From the NCBI GenBank assembly GCA_016872645.1, contig VGZH01000010.1:20863-84862 (forward strand): DNA of 64,000 bases, written 5' to 3'. Within the stretch, counting starts at the first letter, position 1. Each line of letters starts with the position of its first letter. Shown here in pieces: positions 9,151 through 17,906 of this stretch. The notes under the pieces were generated by a model that was not told the origin of the DNA, did no database searches, and was given only the letters and a program-made list of their open reading frames with translations. The DNA comes from Planctomycetota bacterium (GTDB taxonomy: Bacteria; Planctomycetota; Planctomycetia; Planctomycetales; Planctomycetaceae). The position numbers and the translations under genes were made by a program.

Positions 9151-9229
9151 GACAAGGTGACGAGATGACAAGGTGAGAAACGCAGCTCGATTCAATCACC
9201 TTGTCACCGAGTCACCCCCTCATCTTGTC
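9151..9229. repeat. Inverted and direct repeat between the two permease genes, family D
   Basis: GACAAGGTGA occurs twice in direct order (9151-9160 and 9167-9176). The second copy, with its leading T, pairs with TCACCTTGTCA at 9196-9206 (11-bp perfect arms, 19-nt loop). A less regular outer pair extends to 9229. It sits in the roughly 100-nt spacer between two genes that should be on one messenger, so it may influence the relative expression of the second permease, or simply be a dispersed repeat. Confidence 0.65.
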
Positions 9230-10616
9230 ACGTTCCCGATGCTCCGATCGGATGCGGACTCGGTGGCACCCCATGCGGAGATTCGCCACCGAGGCGGCGT
9301 TCGAGTTCGGCCAATTGATCGGGATCGAGAACGTGTTCAATGCCATCCGCTCCGCGATCCACCAATCGTGGATCAAGGTCGGTTTGGGTGAGCAGATAAA
9401 TCTCCCAAAGGCGATGCCGTCGGACGGCGTCGCGAGCTTCCTCAGCTCCGCGTAACGTCAGGTGGTATCCGTCCTTCGAACTTAAAACCAACAAGCCGTC
9501 ACGAACGGCGGTCGCGATCAAGCCGTGAAAGCGACCTCTCGGCCATTGCCGCGTGACGGACAACACGAGGGCGTCGATCTCGTATATCGTGAGCGATTCT
9601 GGAGTCGTTTCGTCCGAGCCGAGAATTGGCTCGAGAAGTTCGTAGCAGGCTCGCAGCAAATCACTGCGACCGATCCGCTGCTCGAATTGACGTTGCGATC
9701 GCCATCTTGGAAACAGCCCGCGCTCCTTGCCGAAGACGAGGCTTACGAGGAACAGCACCGAACCCGTGAGCACGATGACTGCTCCTGCTGCCAGACGCGG
9801 AAACGACGAACTGAGCACGACACCCCCGGCACAGCTTACTCCGCCGATCACGGCGGCGAGGATCGACATGATTTTCAAATCGTTCGTCCAGAATCGAGCG
9901 GCTGTCGGCGGGATCAGCAACAAGGCCACAACCAGCAGCAGCCCGACGCTTTGCAGGCCGATCAACGTGACCGTCACGGCCATCAGCGTCAGCAGCCCAT
10001 CGAGCATCGTCGTACGGTAGCCGCGAGCCGCTGCGAACTCTTCGTCAAAGCATAGCAGCGAGAGTTCCTTGAACACGCCGCCGCAGAGCACAATCACAGC
10101 GACCGAGATTCCGCCAATCAGCCACACGTCCGCCGCGACCAGCGAGGCTGTTTTGCCGAACACGAAGTCTCTCAAGCCGGCGACGTTTCCGGTTTTCGTT
10201 TTCTGCACGACGGTGAACAGCGCGGTCCCCACGCCGAAAAACAAGCCCAGCACGACCGCGAGCGCGGCGTCGTCTTTGATCCGTGTCCAACTCCGAATCG
10301 CCAACGTCATCGCCATGCCGAGCAATCCGGTGACGAATGCTCCGAGCAATAACACGCCTGTCGATCGTCCGCTGCCGGGCGAGAAGCGTTCGGCCAGCAG
10401 AAACGCGAGTGCGATTCCCGGCAACGCTGCATGACTGACGACGTCTGCTGCCAAGGCTCGCTTGCGCAGGATCAAGAACGCCCCGACCAACCCGCCACTG
10501 ATGCCAAGCATCGTCGTCCCCGCCAACACGACGCGTGTGTTGTAATCGCGCAACGAGATCGCGCGCGAGAACAATTCCCACAACGAATCGTCAGCAAGCA
10601 GAGCCGAGGCAGACAT
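9228..10616 (-). CDS. Metal ABC transporter permease fused to a DtxR-like C-terminal domain (first permease)
   Basis: 462 aa. ABC-3 permease core with about eight membrane spans (GGLVGAFLILRKRALAADVV; SVGLLLVVALLLIPPTAARF), followed from about residue 310 by a cytoplasmic part. That part holds a winged-helix-like segment (SLTIYEIDALVLSVTR) and a DtxR-type dimerisation segment (RRHRLWEIYLL, ADGIEHVLD). Compared with MntR, one Glu ligand is Asp here while the Glu-His pair is kept. The ATG at 10616 overlaps the TGA of the ATPase gene (TGATG) and has an AGGAG upstream, so translation is coupled. With the second permease it probably forms a heterodimeric channel for Mn, Zn or Fe. Confidence 0.87.
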   Translation of the reverse strand: MSASALLADDSLWELFSRAISLRDYNTRVVLAGTTMLGISGGLVGAFLILRKRALAADVVSHAALPGIALAFLLAERFSPGSGRSTGVLLLGAFVTGLLGMAMTLAIRSWTRIKDDAALAVVLGLFFGVGTALFTVVQKTKTGNVAGLRDFVFGKTASLVAADVWLIGGISVAVIVLCGGVFKELSLLCFDEEFAAARGYRTTMLDGLLTLMAVTVTLIGLQSVGLLLVVALLLIPPTAARFWTNDLKIMSILAAVIGGVSCAGGVVLSSSFPRLAAGAVIVLTGSVLFLVSLVFGKERGLFPRWRSQRQFEQRIGRSDLLRACYELLEPILGSDETTPESLTIYEIDALVLSVTRQWPRGRFHGLIATAVRDGLLVLSSKDGYHLTLRGAEEARDAVRRHRLWEIYLLTQTDLDPRLVDRGADGIEHVLDPDQLAELERRLGGESPHGVPPSPHPIGASGT

Positions 10617-11455
10617 CACCGACTCCTCGGCTGCGCCATCTTCTCGCTGAGTTGATCGAGCAGTGCCAATTTGCCGCCGTAAGTCTTTCGCAGGTTTTCT
10701 GGCGTGAAGACCTCTGCCGTTGGACCAGCTGCGATCAGACGCATGTTGAGCAACACCACTTCGTCGAAGTACTCGTCAACCGTCTGCAAATCGTGATGCA
10801 CGACGATCACCGTCTTCCCCGATTCGCGGAGCGACCGCAGGACCTCCACGATCGCCCGTTCGGTCGAGGCATCGACTCCGGCAAACGGCTCATCCATGAA
10901 ATACAGGTCGGCGTTCTGAGCCAACGCGCGAGCCAAAAAGACTCGCTGCTGCTGACCGCCCGAAAGCTGATTGATCTGCCGGTCCGCGAAGTCCGCCATC
11001 CCCACGCGATCGAGCGACTGCCTCGCAGCCTCGCGGTACTTCCGTGAGACACGCCGCAACCAGCCGATCTTGCGATACATTCCCATTGCCACAACGTCGA
11101 GCGCGGAGACCGGAAAATCCCAATCGACACTCGTACGTTGTGGAACGTAGCCGACACGATGACGCTGTTGAGAATATGGCTCGCCGAAGATCAGCACTTG
11201 TCCCGCCGCACGCGGCACCAGGTCGAGAGTGGCTTTGATGAGCGTCGTTTTTCCCGATCCGTTCGGCCCGACTATCGCGATCAACTTTCCGCTGGGAGCC
11301 TGGTAGTCGATGTTCCACAACACCGGCCGGCGATGATACGCGACCGTGACGTCTTCGATGAGCAATGGAACCATCGACGCCGGTGACTGAGCCGCGACGG
11401 GTCTCGGCAGCGGTTCCTGCATCGCTTCATGATCGACGACGACCGAGGTACTCAT
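10616..11455 (-). CDS. Metal ABC transporter ATP-binding protein
   Basis: 279 aa. Peripheral membrane ATPase that drives metal import. Walker [13 protein letters not shown] signature LSGGQQQR, Walker B LYFMDEPF, and the switch His (VIVVHHDL) are all present. The N-terminal 30 residues are a Pro-rich extension ahead of the usual start of the fold. It belongs to the ZnuC/MntA/TroB group by length and by its neighbours. The start overlaps the stop of the binding-protein gene by 4 nt (ATGA), and its own stop overlaps the first permease gene, giving tight translational coupling along the operon. Confidence 0.92.
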   Translation of the reverse strand: MSTSVVVDHEAMQEPLPRPVAAQSPASMVPLLIEDVTVAYHRRPVLWNIDYQAPSGKLIAIVGPNGSGKTTLIKATLDLVPRAAGQVLIFGEPYSQQRHRVGYVPQRTSVDWDFPVSALDVVAMGMYRKIGWLRRVSRKYREAARQSLDRVGMADFADRQINQLSGGQQQRVFLARALAQNADLYFMDEPFAGVDASTERAIVEVLRSLRESGKTVIVVHHDLQTVDEYFDEVVLLNMRLIAAGPTAEVFTPENLRKTYGGKLALLDQLSEKMAQPRSR

Positions 11456-12462
11456 GGCTTCTCCACTGTTGATCGGAAACCGCCCTCAGGAGCTTGGCCT
11501 CCCAACGCCCGGGTGATCGTTGTGGCATTGTGATCGATCATGCCGATGTACGTTCCCTCGTAAGTGCCAGCCTCTCCCATCGCGTCGGAGAATACTTTAC
11601 CGCCAATTTTGACCGTCCAGTCACGCTTCCCGGCCCCCTCAATGACGGCCTTCAGGCTTTTGTCAGAGACACTGCTCTCGACGAAGATCGCGCCGATCTT
11701 GTGCTCGACCAGAAAATCGACGAGCAGGTTGACATCAGCGACTCCGGCTTCGGACTCCGTCGAGATGCCTTGCACTGATTTGACCTCCATACCGTAGGCG
11801 CGAGCGAAATAGCCGAACGCATCGTGAGCGGTCACGAGCACTCGTTGCTGTTCGGGAATGGATTGGAGGCTCATCCGAACGTACTCATCCAATTTGACCA
11901 GTTTCTGCTGATACGCCTCCGCACGACTGCTGAAGTCCGTCGCATGATCGGGATCGAAGTCACGCATCGTCTTGGTGACCGTGTCGACGCACTGGCTCCA
12001 AAGTTTGACATCCATCCAGACGTGCGGATCGAAGTGGCCGTCGAATTCGGGAGGCTTCCGCAGAACCATCGGATCGAGCGATTCGGCGACGCCCACGACT
12101 GGCTTGCCGGATTTCAGTCGCGCGAGCGAGTCCTCCATTCGGCCCTCCAGCATCAAGCCGCCGTAAAAAATGACGTCGGCTTCGGTCAGACGCTTCACGT
12201 CTTCACGGGTCGGCTTGTAGAGATGTGGATCAACTCCTTCGCTCAGCAATCCGATGACCTCACCACGATCGCCGACGACTTCACGAACGATGTCCGTCAA
12301 CATGCCGACGGTTGTCACAATCTGTGCCTTGCGAGCAGTGGTTTCCGCGCCGCCAGAAGTCACAGGGGCCACAGAGGCGGAGGTGCGATCGCCACTGCAT
12401 CCGAAGGTGCCGATAAGACAGAGAATTAGCCAGAATTGGAACTTACGAAGCAGGAAAGCCAT
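11452..12462 (-). CDS. Metal ABC transporter substrate-binding lipoprotein (ZnuA/TroA family)
   Basis: 336 aa. N-terminal hydrophobic segment ending in GTFGC (Cys22) suggests a lipoprotein, although the lipobox is imperfect at -3. The cluster A-I fold is indicated by three His segments ([27 protein letters not shown]) and a C-terminal Asp (FSDAMG), the His3-Asp set of TroA/ZnuA-type Zn or Mn binders. It captures metal outside the inner membrane and delivers it to the permeases encoded downstream. The ATG at 12462 has AAGGAG 8 nt upstream; the ribosome binding site touches a perfect hairpin (12475-12501). Confidence 0.9.
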   Translation of the reverse strand: MAFLLRKFQFWLILCLIGTFGCSGDRTSASVAPVTSGGAETTARKAQIVTTVGMLTDIVREVVGDRGEVIGLLSEGVDPHLYKPTREDVKRLTEADVIFYGGLMLEGRMEDSLARLKSGKPVVGVAESLDPMVLRKPPEFDGHFDPHVWMDVKLWSQCVDTVTKTMRDFDPDHATDFSSRAEAYQQKLVKLDEYVRMSLQSIPEQQRVLVTAHDAFGYFARAYGMEVKSVQGISTESEAGVADVNLLVDFLVEHKIGAIFVESSVSDKSLKAVIEGAGKRDWTVKIGGKVFSDAMGEAGTYEGTYIGMIDHNATTITRALGGQAPEGGFRSTVEKP

Positions 12463-12474
12463 CGCGGGAACTCC

Positions 12475-12501
12475 TTCGAGGATCAACCGCTGATCCTCGA
12501 A
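12475..12501 (-). promoter_or_regulatory. Perfect hairpin abutting the ribosome binding site of the metal transporter operon
   Basis: TTCGAGGATCA (12475-12485) and TGATCCTCGAA (12491-12501) are exact reverse complements with a 5-nt loop. On the transcript, the 3' arm runs straight into GGAG, the Shine-Dalgarno of the binding-protein gene. It could be a protein-binding operator (for example a metalloregulator) or an RNA hairpin that limits access of the ribosome. It does not look like a classical DtxR or MntR box, so its regulator is unknown. Confidence 0.6.
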
Positions 12502-12522
12502 CTTAAAAGTTTGAGTGCCCAA

Positions 12523-12551
12523 AACCTATCGCGGGCCGGGAACTTGGTCAA
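12523..12551 (-). promoter_or_regulatory. Candidate promoter of the metal transporter operon
   Basis: On the minus strand, TTGACC (12551-12546), a 17-nt spacer and TAGGTT (12528-12523). The -35 is good and the -10 weak. A start near 12516 would place the hairpin at 12475-12501 within the 5' leader, right before the start codon. Confidence 0.35.
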
Positions 12552-12581
12552 TCTCGTTCTCGGAACTTGGCGAAATTCGGG

Positions 12582-12887
12582 CTACAGCGAGCCGAGGAAC
12601 TCGGTCATTTCACCGGCCGCGTGGCGGTCGCCGGTACGGAGCGCGACAGCGATCCCGGTTTGGAGCAACGGTTTCGCTTGATCGACCTCATCGAGGCGGA
12701 CCAGCAACTGAGCCCATTGAAAGTAGCCGGCGACGTAGTCGGGATGGTCCTTCAGCAGTTTTCGAAAGTGCTCCTGCGCGATTTCATGCTGACCGTCCGA
12801 AGCGCAGCACATGGCCAAACCGTATCTCAGAAACGGATCGTTTGGCTCGGCGGCGAGAAGTTGTTCGAGTTGTTCGCGTCGTGACAT
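12582..12887 (-). CDS. Small tetratricopeptide-repeat protein
   Basis: 101 aa from the ATG at 12887, with AAGG about 9 nt upstream. Two to three TPR-like helical hairpins are visible: DPFLRYGLAMCCASDGQHEI, then FRKLLKDHPDYVAGYFQWAQ, then a partial third with KPLLQTGIAVALRTGD. Such small TPR proteins are scaffolds; no enzymatic role is suggested. It is transcribed away from the htrA-like gene. Upstream in-frame starts would add Arg-rich, low-complexity sequence and are rejected. Confidence 0.7.
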   Translation of the reverse strand: MSRREQLEQLLAAEPNDPFLRYGLAMCCASDGQHEIAQEHFRKLLKDHPDYVAGYFQWAQLLVRLDEVDQAKPLLQTGIAVALRTGDRHAAGEMTEFLGSL

Positions 12888-13340
12888 TTGGGCAAACCTT
12901 GTCGCAGCGTGCGTTGAGGGATGAGTAAGCGAAGGAGGTCCAAGCGTGAGACAGTTTCGTGAATTGACCCTCGCCTGAACTCCCCATGTCCGTTTGTAGC
13001 GCGAGTAGCGATCGAAGGGAAGCACTCGCGACCGACGATTGCCGCCACGAACTAGGGAACGGTGAGCGAGGTTCGACACTTGATTCAACCGCCGACGGAG
13101 GACGTCGAAGCCGGCACTTCCTGGGTTCAGGAGCGACAAAGCCCTCACAATCGGACCTCGGTCGTGTTAGGCAAGTTTTACGCGTTCCGACGTGATGCCT
13201 GCAGCAGTTGTGACGCGAGAGTCGATGCACACGAGCACGGAGGTGGATGGATCGCGCTCCGTGAGTTTGGTCGGGTCCCTGCCGGAGGCAACAGGTCCCG
13301 AAGATCGTCCGTCGCATCTCGAGATCAGAATTCGCCTCCC
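12888..13340. other. 453-nt divergent intergenic region
   Basis: This lies between the leftward TPR gene and the rightward protease gene and should hold promoters for both. I saw no convincing gene, strong hairpin or tRNA. A frame open from 13062 into the protease is rejected because the signal peptide starts at 13341. Confidence 0.4.
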
Positions 13341-14720
13341 ATGCTGCTCCGACCTCTCGCATCCGGACTGTGTGTTGCTGCGATCGTTGTCAACAGTTTG
13401 GCCTTCGCCACTGAACTGCGGATGACTCCAGCCGTTAAAGCGATTCAAAAGGCGATGCCCTCTGTGGTCAACATCCACAGCGAGAAGCCTGCCGAAGACT
13501 CCGACAGCCATTTGACCGGAAAAGATCGCAAGATCAACGGCATGGGGACCGGAATCATCGTCGACGAGCGCGGCTATATCGTCACGAATCATCACGTTGT
13601 TGCTGGCGTCGAAACATTGCGAGCAACGCTTTCGGATGGCAGCACCTATACCGCTCGCGTGATTTCGTACGACAAAAAACATGATCTTGCGATCATCAAG
13701 GTCGACGCAACCAAGCCGCTCACAGTTATGCCGCTCGGCACGTCCTCAGACCTGATGCTCGGTGAGACGGTCTTCGCGATCGGCAATGCGTTCGGCTACG
13801 AGAACACGGCGACGCAAGGTTTGGTCAGCGCGCTGAAACGAGACGTCGAAGTCAATGAAAAGCAGGGGTACAAGAACCTGATTCAGACGGACGCCAGCAT
13901 CAATCCCGGCAACAGCGGGGGACCGCTCATCAACATGGACGGCGATGTCATCGGCATCAACGTCGCCATCCGAGCCGGTGCACAACGCATTGGCTTCGCG
14001 ATTCCGATGGATGATGCTCGTCGAATCATCGCCGAGTTACTCAGCTGTGAGCGACTCGCGCAGACGTATCACGGCACAATCCTGACCGATGTGAAAAAGG
14101 GTGAACAACGATTCGTCCGCGTCGAGGGCTTGAAGGCGAACAGTCCGGCGGAGCAATCGGGCCTGCGAGTTGGTGACGTGGTCACCAAGGTTGGCGCGAT
14201 TCCAGTGGTCGATGCGACCGACTTCGAGCGTGCGTGCCTCGGACGTCCCGCCGGAGAGAAAGTCGAAGTCACGCTCAAACGAGGCGACAAAGTTGAAACC
14301 ACAACCATGATGCTGGCGACTCTCGCTGGTGGACGTCGCACTGGAGATTCGAACCAAGGGATCGTGCGTGCTCAAAGCGAGGATGCGACTCACGACAAAG
14401 CGTTTCGGATGATGGGAATTCGAATCTCTCCCGTTTCCGAAGCTGAGAAGCGACAGCTCGGCGACAAGTACCGTGGTGGAATGAAAGTCACGGAAGTAAA
14501 AGCCCAGAGCAACGCCGCTCAGAACGGCATTCGAGTCGGAGACGTGTTGGTTGGTCTGCACGTCTGGGAAACTGTGACCTACGACAACATCAACTACGTG
14601 CTCGACCACCAGCAACTGCACACGTTCAACCCGCTGAAGTTCTACATCCTGCGCGGTTCCGAGACGCTCTACGGACACCTGCAAGTGGCCCCGCTTCAGA
14701 CGGCGACGAAGACGAAATAG
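13341..14720 (+). CDS. Periplasmic HtrA/DegP-family serine protease with two PDZ domains
   Basis: 459 aa. Signal peptide at residues 1-23 (LCVAAIVVNSLAFA). The trypsin-like domain carries the catalytic triad: His in VTNHHVV, Asp in KKHDLAIIK, Ser in NPGNSGGPL. PDZ1 lies around residues 245-330 (VEGLKANSPAEQSGLRVGD) and PDZ2 around 355-450 (VTEVKAQSNAAQNGIRVGD). It probably degrades or refolds damaged envelope proteins. Serine protease and PDZ organisation match Deg/Htr proteins, with a C-terminal PDZ that departs from the E. coli type. Alone in its operon. Confidence 0.9.
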   Translation: MLLRPLASGLCVAAIVVNSLAFATELRMTPAVKAIQKAMPSVVNIHSEKPAEDSDSHLTGKDRKINGMGTGIIVDERGYIVTNHHVVAGVETLRATLSDGSTYTARVISYDKKHDLAIIKVDATKPLTVMPLGTSSDLMLGETVFAIGNAFGYENTATQGLVSALKRDVEVNEKQGYKNLIQTDASINPGNSGGPLINMDGDVIGINVAIRAGAQRIGFAIPMDDARRIIAELLSCERLAQTYHGTILTDVKKGEQRFVRVEGLKANSPAEQSGLRVGDVVTKVGAIPVVDATDFERACLGRPAGEKVEVTLKRGDKVETTTMMLATLAGGRRTGDSNQGIVRAQSEDATHDKAFRMMGIRISPVSEAEKRQLGDKYRGGMKVTEVKAQSNAAQNGIRVGDVLVGLHVWETVTYDNINYVLDHQQLHTFNPLKFYILRGSETLYGHLQVAPLQTATKTK

Positions 14721-14788
14721 AAGTCTCGCTGACGAATGGCCGGGCATCAGCTCTCTGAATTCTATATGCTCCTCGTGTTCGAACTCCT

Positions 14789-15727
14789 TTGTTCTTCGCG
14801 AGACTGCTCGTGCCCGACCGCAATGAACTCGCTCTGATCGACTGGATTCGCCAGCGAGCCGCGTTTGTCTCGAATCTGCAAGTCGGCATTGGCGACGATT
14901 GTGCTGTTTGGCAGCCCAGCGGTTCGCCCCTGCTGTTCACGACCGATGTGCTGATGGAGGGCGTCGACTTCCGAGTCGACGAGACGACGCCTCAACTGAT
15001 CGGTCGCAAAGCGATGGCCGTGAACCTCAGCGACATCGCGGCAATGGCTGGACGACCGCTGGCGGCGCTGGTGGGTGTTGCTCTGCCGAAGTTGCGAGGC
15101 TTTGACTTTGCCAAGCAACTTCACGAGGGGATGCAGTCGCTCGCCGATGAGTTTGGCGTCGCAATCGTCGGCGGCGACACGAACACTTGGGACGGACCGC
15201 TCGTCATCAGCGCGACCCTGATTGGTGAGGCGACGGAACAAGGTCCGGTTCGACGTTCGGGTGCGAAGCCGGGAGATTGGCTATTTGTCACCGGCCCGCT
15301 CGGCGGCAGCATCCTTGGTCATCATTTAACGTTCACTCCGCGAGTCCGCGAGGCCCAGGAACTACACCGTCTGGTCGATTTGCATGCGATGATCGACCTC
15401 AGCGATGGACTCGCTGCTGACCTGCATCATCTGCTCGACGAAAGCGGTGTCGGTGCGACGTTGTTTGAAGATGCTATTCCAATTTCTAAAGCGGCAGGTG
15501 GGATGACTGACAACCGCAATTCGCTCGATCATGCTCTGAACGATGGCGAGGACTTTGAATTACTCTTCGCCGTCTCAGCCAGCGACGGGGCGAAGCTTCT
15601 CCCGACGACAGGCAATGCCACCGCGATGCGGATCGGTGAAGTCGAGAGTCACCCGGGATGTCGCATTCAGATGCGTGACAGGATCGTGCGCGAGGTGAAG
15701 CGGGGCGGCTGGGAGCACTCGTTTTGA
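14789..15727 (+). CDS. thiL: Thiamine-monophosphate kinase
   Basis: 312 aa if the TTG at 14789 is used; a GTG at 14810 is an equally good start. Phosphorylates thiamine monophosphate to the active cofactor thiamine diphosphate. Family hallmarks: GIGDDCAVW near residue 31, TTDVLMEGVDF, AVNLSDIAAMAG, VGGDTNTWDG, MIDLSDGLAADL, and LNDGEDFELLF towards the C-terminus; the Asp residues bind Mg-ATP. Length is normal for ThiL. It converges with accC, with repeat A2 in between. No other thiamine genes are in the window. Confidence 0.92.
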   Translation: MFFARLLVPDRNELALIDWIRQRAAFVSNLQVGIGDDCAVWQPSGSPLLFTTDVLMEGVDFRVDETTPQLIGRKAMAVNLSDIAAMAGRPLAALVGVALPKLRGFDFAKQLHEGMQSLADEFGVAIVGGDTNTWDGPLVISATLIGEATEQGPVRRSGAKPGDWLFVTGPLGGSILGHHLTFTPRVREAQELHRLVDLHAMIDLSDGLAADLHHLLDESGVGATLFEDAIPISKAAGGMTDNRNSLDHALNDGEDFELLFAVSASDGAKLLPTTGNATAMRIGEVESHPGCRIQMRDRIVREVKRGGWEHSF

Positions 15728-15750
15728 GTTGCCTGGCGGTCAGTTTGCCC

Positions 15751-15814
15751 AGCACGACGCGCGAGCGAGTGGTTGTTTCAGCGGAGCAGGGCCGCTCGCT
15801 TGCGCATCGTGCTT
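15751..15814. repeat. Palindromic dispersed repeat, family A, copy 2
   Basis: Inverted arms AGCACGACGCGCGAGCGAGT (from 15751) and the reverse complement at 15791-15814 with a few mismatches, and an 18-nt centre. Same unit as 2497-2550. It fills the space between the converging thiL and accC genes, where it could serve as a bidirectional transcript end. Confidence 0.75.
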
Positions 15815-15837
15815 GTCGGGCAAGGCAATAATGCCGG

Positions 15838-17184
15838 TCACTTTCCCAGCAGAGTCTGTTCGACGTACTTCGTGTGGACGGTGCCGGCTGCGAAGTTGGA
15901 GTCGCGAAGCATTCGTTTCTGAAGCGGGATTGTCGTTTTCACGCCCTCGATGACGAACTCGTCGAGTGCTCGCAACATGGTCGTGATGGCTTGCGCTCGC
16001 GTCGGACGGTGGACGATCAATTTGCCGATCATCGAATCGTAGTATGGCGGGATGCGGTAGCCTTCATAGACATGCGAGTCAAAGCGGACTCCCGGCCCGC
16101 CGGGCAGACGCAGCTTGGTGATCGTGCCGGGTGAGCCTCGGAAATCGTTATCCGGGTCTTCGGCGTTGATGCGGATTTCGATCGCGTGGCCTCGACACTC
16201 GATGTCCTTTTGCTTCCACGGCAACTCTTCGCCGGCGGCGACTCGGATTTGAGCTTGGATCAAATCGGTGTCGGTGACGAGTTCCGTGACCGGATGCTCG
16301 ACCTGGATGCGGGCGTTGACTTCGATGAAATAAAAATTGTTGTCCTTATCGACGATGAACTCGCAGGTGCCGGCGTTCGTGTAGTTCGCGGCTTTCGCGA
16401 GCCGGCACGCGGCAGCGCAAATCTCCTCGCGGACATTCTTCGGCAGCTTCGGACTCGGAGCTTCCTCGATCAGCTTTTGGTGTTTGCGTTGCATCGAGCA
16501 ATCGCGTTCCCACAGGTGGACGACGTTGCCGTGCGTGTCGGCGATGAACTGCACCTCGACGTGCCGGGGGTTCTCGACGTACTTCTCCATGTAGACGCCA
16601 GCGTTTTTGAACGCCTTCTCGGCTTCTTGAGCCGCCTGCTTCAGGCCGCTGACGAGTTCGGCTTCATCGCGAGCGACCCGCATCCCCTTGCCGCCGCCGC
16701 CAGCCGTGGCCTTGATGAGAATCGGATAGCCGATCTGCTTGGCCGTTTTGATCGCGGCTTTATCGTCGGTGACCAGTCCCTCGGTGCCGGGGACGGTCGG
16801 GACTTTGGCCTCCATCGCGGCCGTGCGAGCGGTCACTTTGTCGCCGAGCCGCCCCATCGCCTCGTGGCTGGGGCCGATGAACGTGATCTTGCACTCTTTG
16901 CAGACCTCGGCGAAGTGCGCGTTCTCGGAGAGAAACCCGTAGCCGGGATGAATCGCCTGCGCCCCGCTGACCTCGCACGCGCTGATGATCCGCTTGATTT
17001 GCAGATAACTCTCGCTGGCCGCCGCCGGCCCGATGCAATACGCCTCGTCCGCCAGCGACAGGTAATGCGCCCCGCGATCCCCTTCGCTGAAGACAGCGAC
17101 GGTTTCGATACCCAGCTCTTTGCAGGCCCGAATAATTCGAAGTGCGATCTCGCCTCGGTTGGCGATGAGAATGCGTTGAAACAT
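15838..17184 (-). CDS. accC: Acetyl-CoA carboxylase, biotin carboxylase subunit
   Basis: 448 aa. ATP-dependent carboxylation of the biotin carried by AccB, first half-reaction of malonyl-CoA synthesis for fatty acids. ATP-grasp enzyme: N-terminal [18 protein letters not shown], glycine-rich [13 protein letters not shown], the [17 protein letters not shown] region, EFIVD and [15 protein letters not shown]-terminal cap ends with a normal length for AccC. The ATG at 17184 follows AGAGAG. It is downstream of accB on the same strand, the gap containing a perfect 26-nt palindrome. Confidence 0.96.
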   Translation of the reverse strand: MFQRILIANRGEIALRIIRACKELGIETVAVFSEGDRGAHYLSLADEAYCIGPAAASESYLQIKRIISACEVSGAQAIHPGYGFLSENAHFAEVCKECKITFIGPSHEAMGRLGDKVTARTAAMEAKVPTVPGTEGLVTDDKAAIKTAKQIGYPILIKATAGGGGKGMRVARDEAELVSGLKQAAQEAEKAFKNAGVYMEKYVENPRHVEVQFIADTHGNVVHLWERDCSMQRKHQKLIEEAPSPKLPKNVREEICAAACRLAKAANYTNAGTCEFIVDKDNNFYFIEVNARIQVEHPVTELVTDTDLIQAQIRVAAGEELPWKQKDIECRGHAIEIRINAEDPDNDFRGSPGTITKLRLPGGPGVRFDSHVYEGYRIPPYYDSMIGKLIVHRPTRAQAITTMLRALDEFVIEGVKTTIPLQKRMLRDSNFAAGTVHTKYVEQTLLGK

Positions 17185-17197
17185 GCGTCTCTCTTTG

Positions 17198-17223
17198 GAG
17201 TGCGGTGATGCATCACCGCACTC
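17198..17223. repeat. Perfect 26-nt palindrome between accB and accC, family B, copy 1
   Basis: GAGTGCGGTGATG followed directly by its reverse complement. The half-unit GGAGTGCGGTG recurs in the longer elements at 40086-40224 and 57071-57198, so this is probably a contracted copy. It is 13 nt upstream of the accC start codon and could fold in the messenger just before the ribosome binding site. Confidence 0.75.
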
Positions 17224-17231
17224 TCAATAAA

Positions 17232-17744
17232 TTACGGCTTCACTCGGAACAGCGGCTGGCCGTATTCGACGGCGTCGCCGTTGTTGACGAGGACCTCGGT
17301 GATCGTGCCGGAGATCTCGGAGGGGATTTGGTTGAAGACTTTCATCGCCTCGATGATGCAGACGACCGTGTCAGGCTTGACCGTCGAGCCGACTTTCACA
17401 AACGTCGGCTCGCCGGGTGTTGGCGAGGCGTAGAACGTTCCGACCGTCGGACTCTTGATCACCAGGCCATCTGCCGCAGCCGAGGCTGCCGCCGGGGCAC
17501 TCGGAGCCGCCGCTTGCGGGGCCGGCGCGTGATGGACGGCTGGCGGAGCGTAGTTCGGAGCCGGCGGCGCGTACCCGCCGGGAGCCATCATATTGATGAC
17601 TTCGGCCGGGCCGCGTCGGAGCACCCAGCGTTCCTCGGCTTTCCGAAGATTGACCTCGGTGACGCCGTGCTTTTCCATCATCTCAATGAGTTCGCGAACC
17701 CGTTCGAGATCGAACGAACCCGCCGGGGGAGATTTGTCAGCCAT
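17232..17744 (-). CDS. accB: Acetyl-CoA carboxylase biotin carboxyl carrier protein
   Basis: 170 aa from the ATG at 17744; longer in-frame starts exist at 17771 and beyond but the first residues there are unlike AccB. Carries biotin on the Lys of the EAMK motif ([12 protein letters not shown]) in a C-terminal lipoyl-like domain. The N-terminal part ([17 protein letters not shown]) is the usual AccB head, joined by an Ala/Pro-rich linker at about residues 70-105. It passes carboxyl groups from AccC to the carboxyltransferase, whose subunits are not in the window. Placement after pepP and before accC is a common order in bacteria. Confidence 0.95.
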   Translation of the reverse strand: MADKSPPAGSFDLERVRELIEMMEKHGVTEVNLRKAEERWVLRRGPAEVINMMAPGGYAPPAPNYAPPAVHHAPAPQAAAPSAPAAASAAADGLVIKSPTVGTFYASPTPGEPTFVKVGSTVKPDTVVCIIEAMKVFNQIPSEISGTITEVLVNNGDAVEYGQPLFRVKP

Positions 17745-17906
17745 GCGTGGTTTGCCTCGTGGTTTGGTCATTTTTGGAGTGGGGCGGGTCATCACCGCTT
17801 TGGTTTGCGGCGAAGCCGCTTTGGTTTTTTGTGTAAGTTGGCTGATTTTAAGAAATGAAAGTGGCGGCGCCACGATCAAAGGCGGTGCAGATACCCGCTC
17901 TCCCAA

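Noticed and set aside
16186..17208. 340-codon plus-strand frame opposite accC
   Set aside because: Exactly antisense to a well-conserved biotin carboxylase; composition (Asp/Arg/Leu-rich) is that of a shadow frame.
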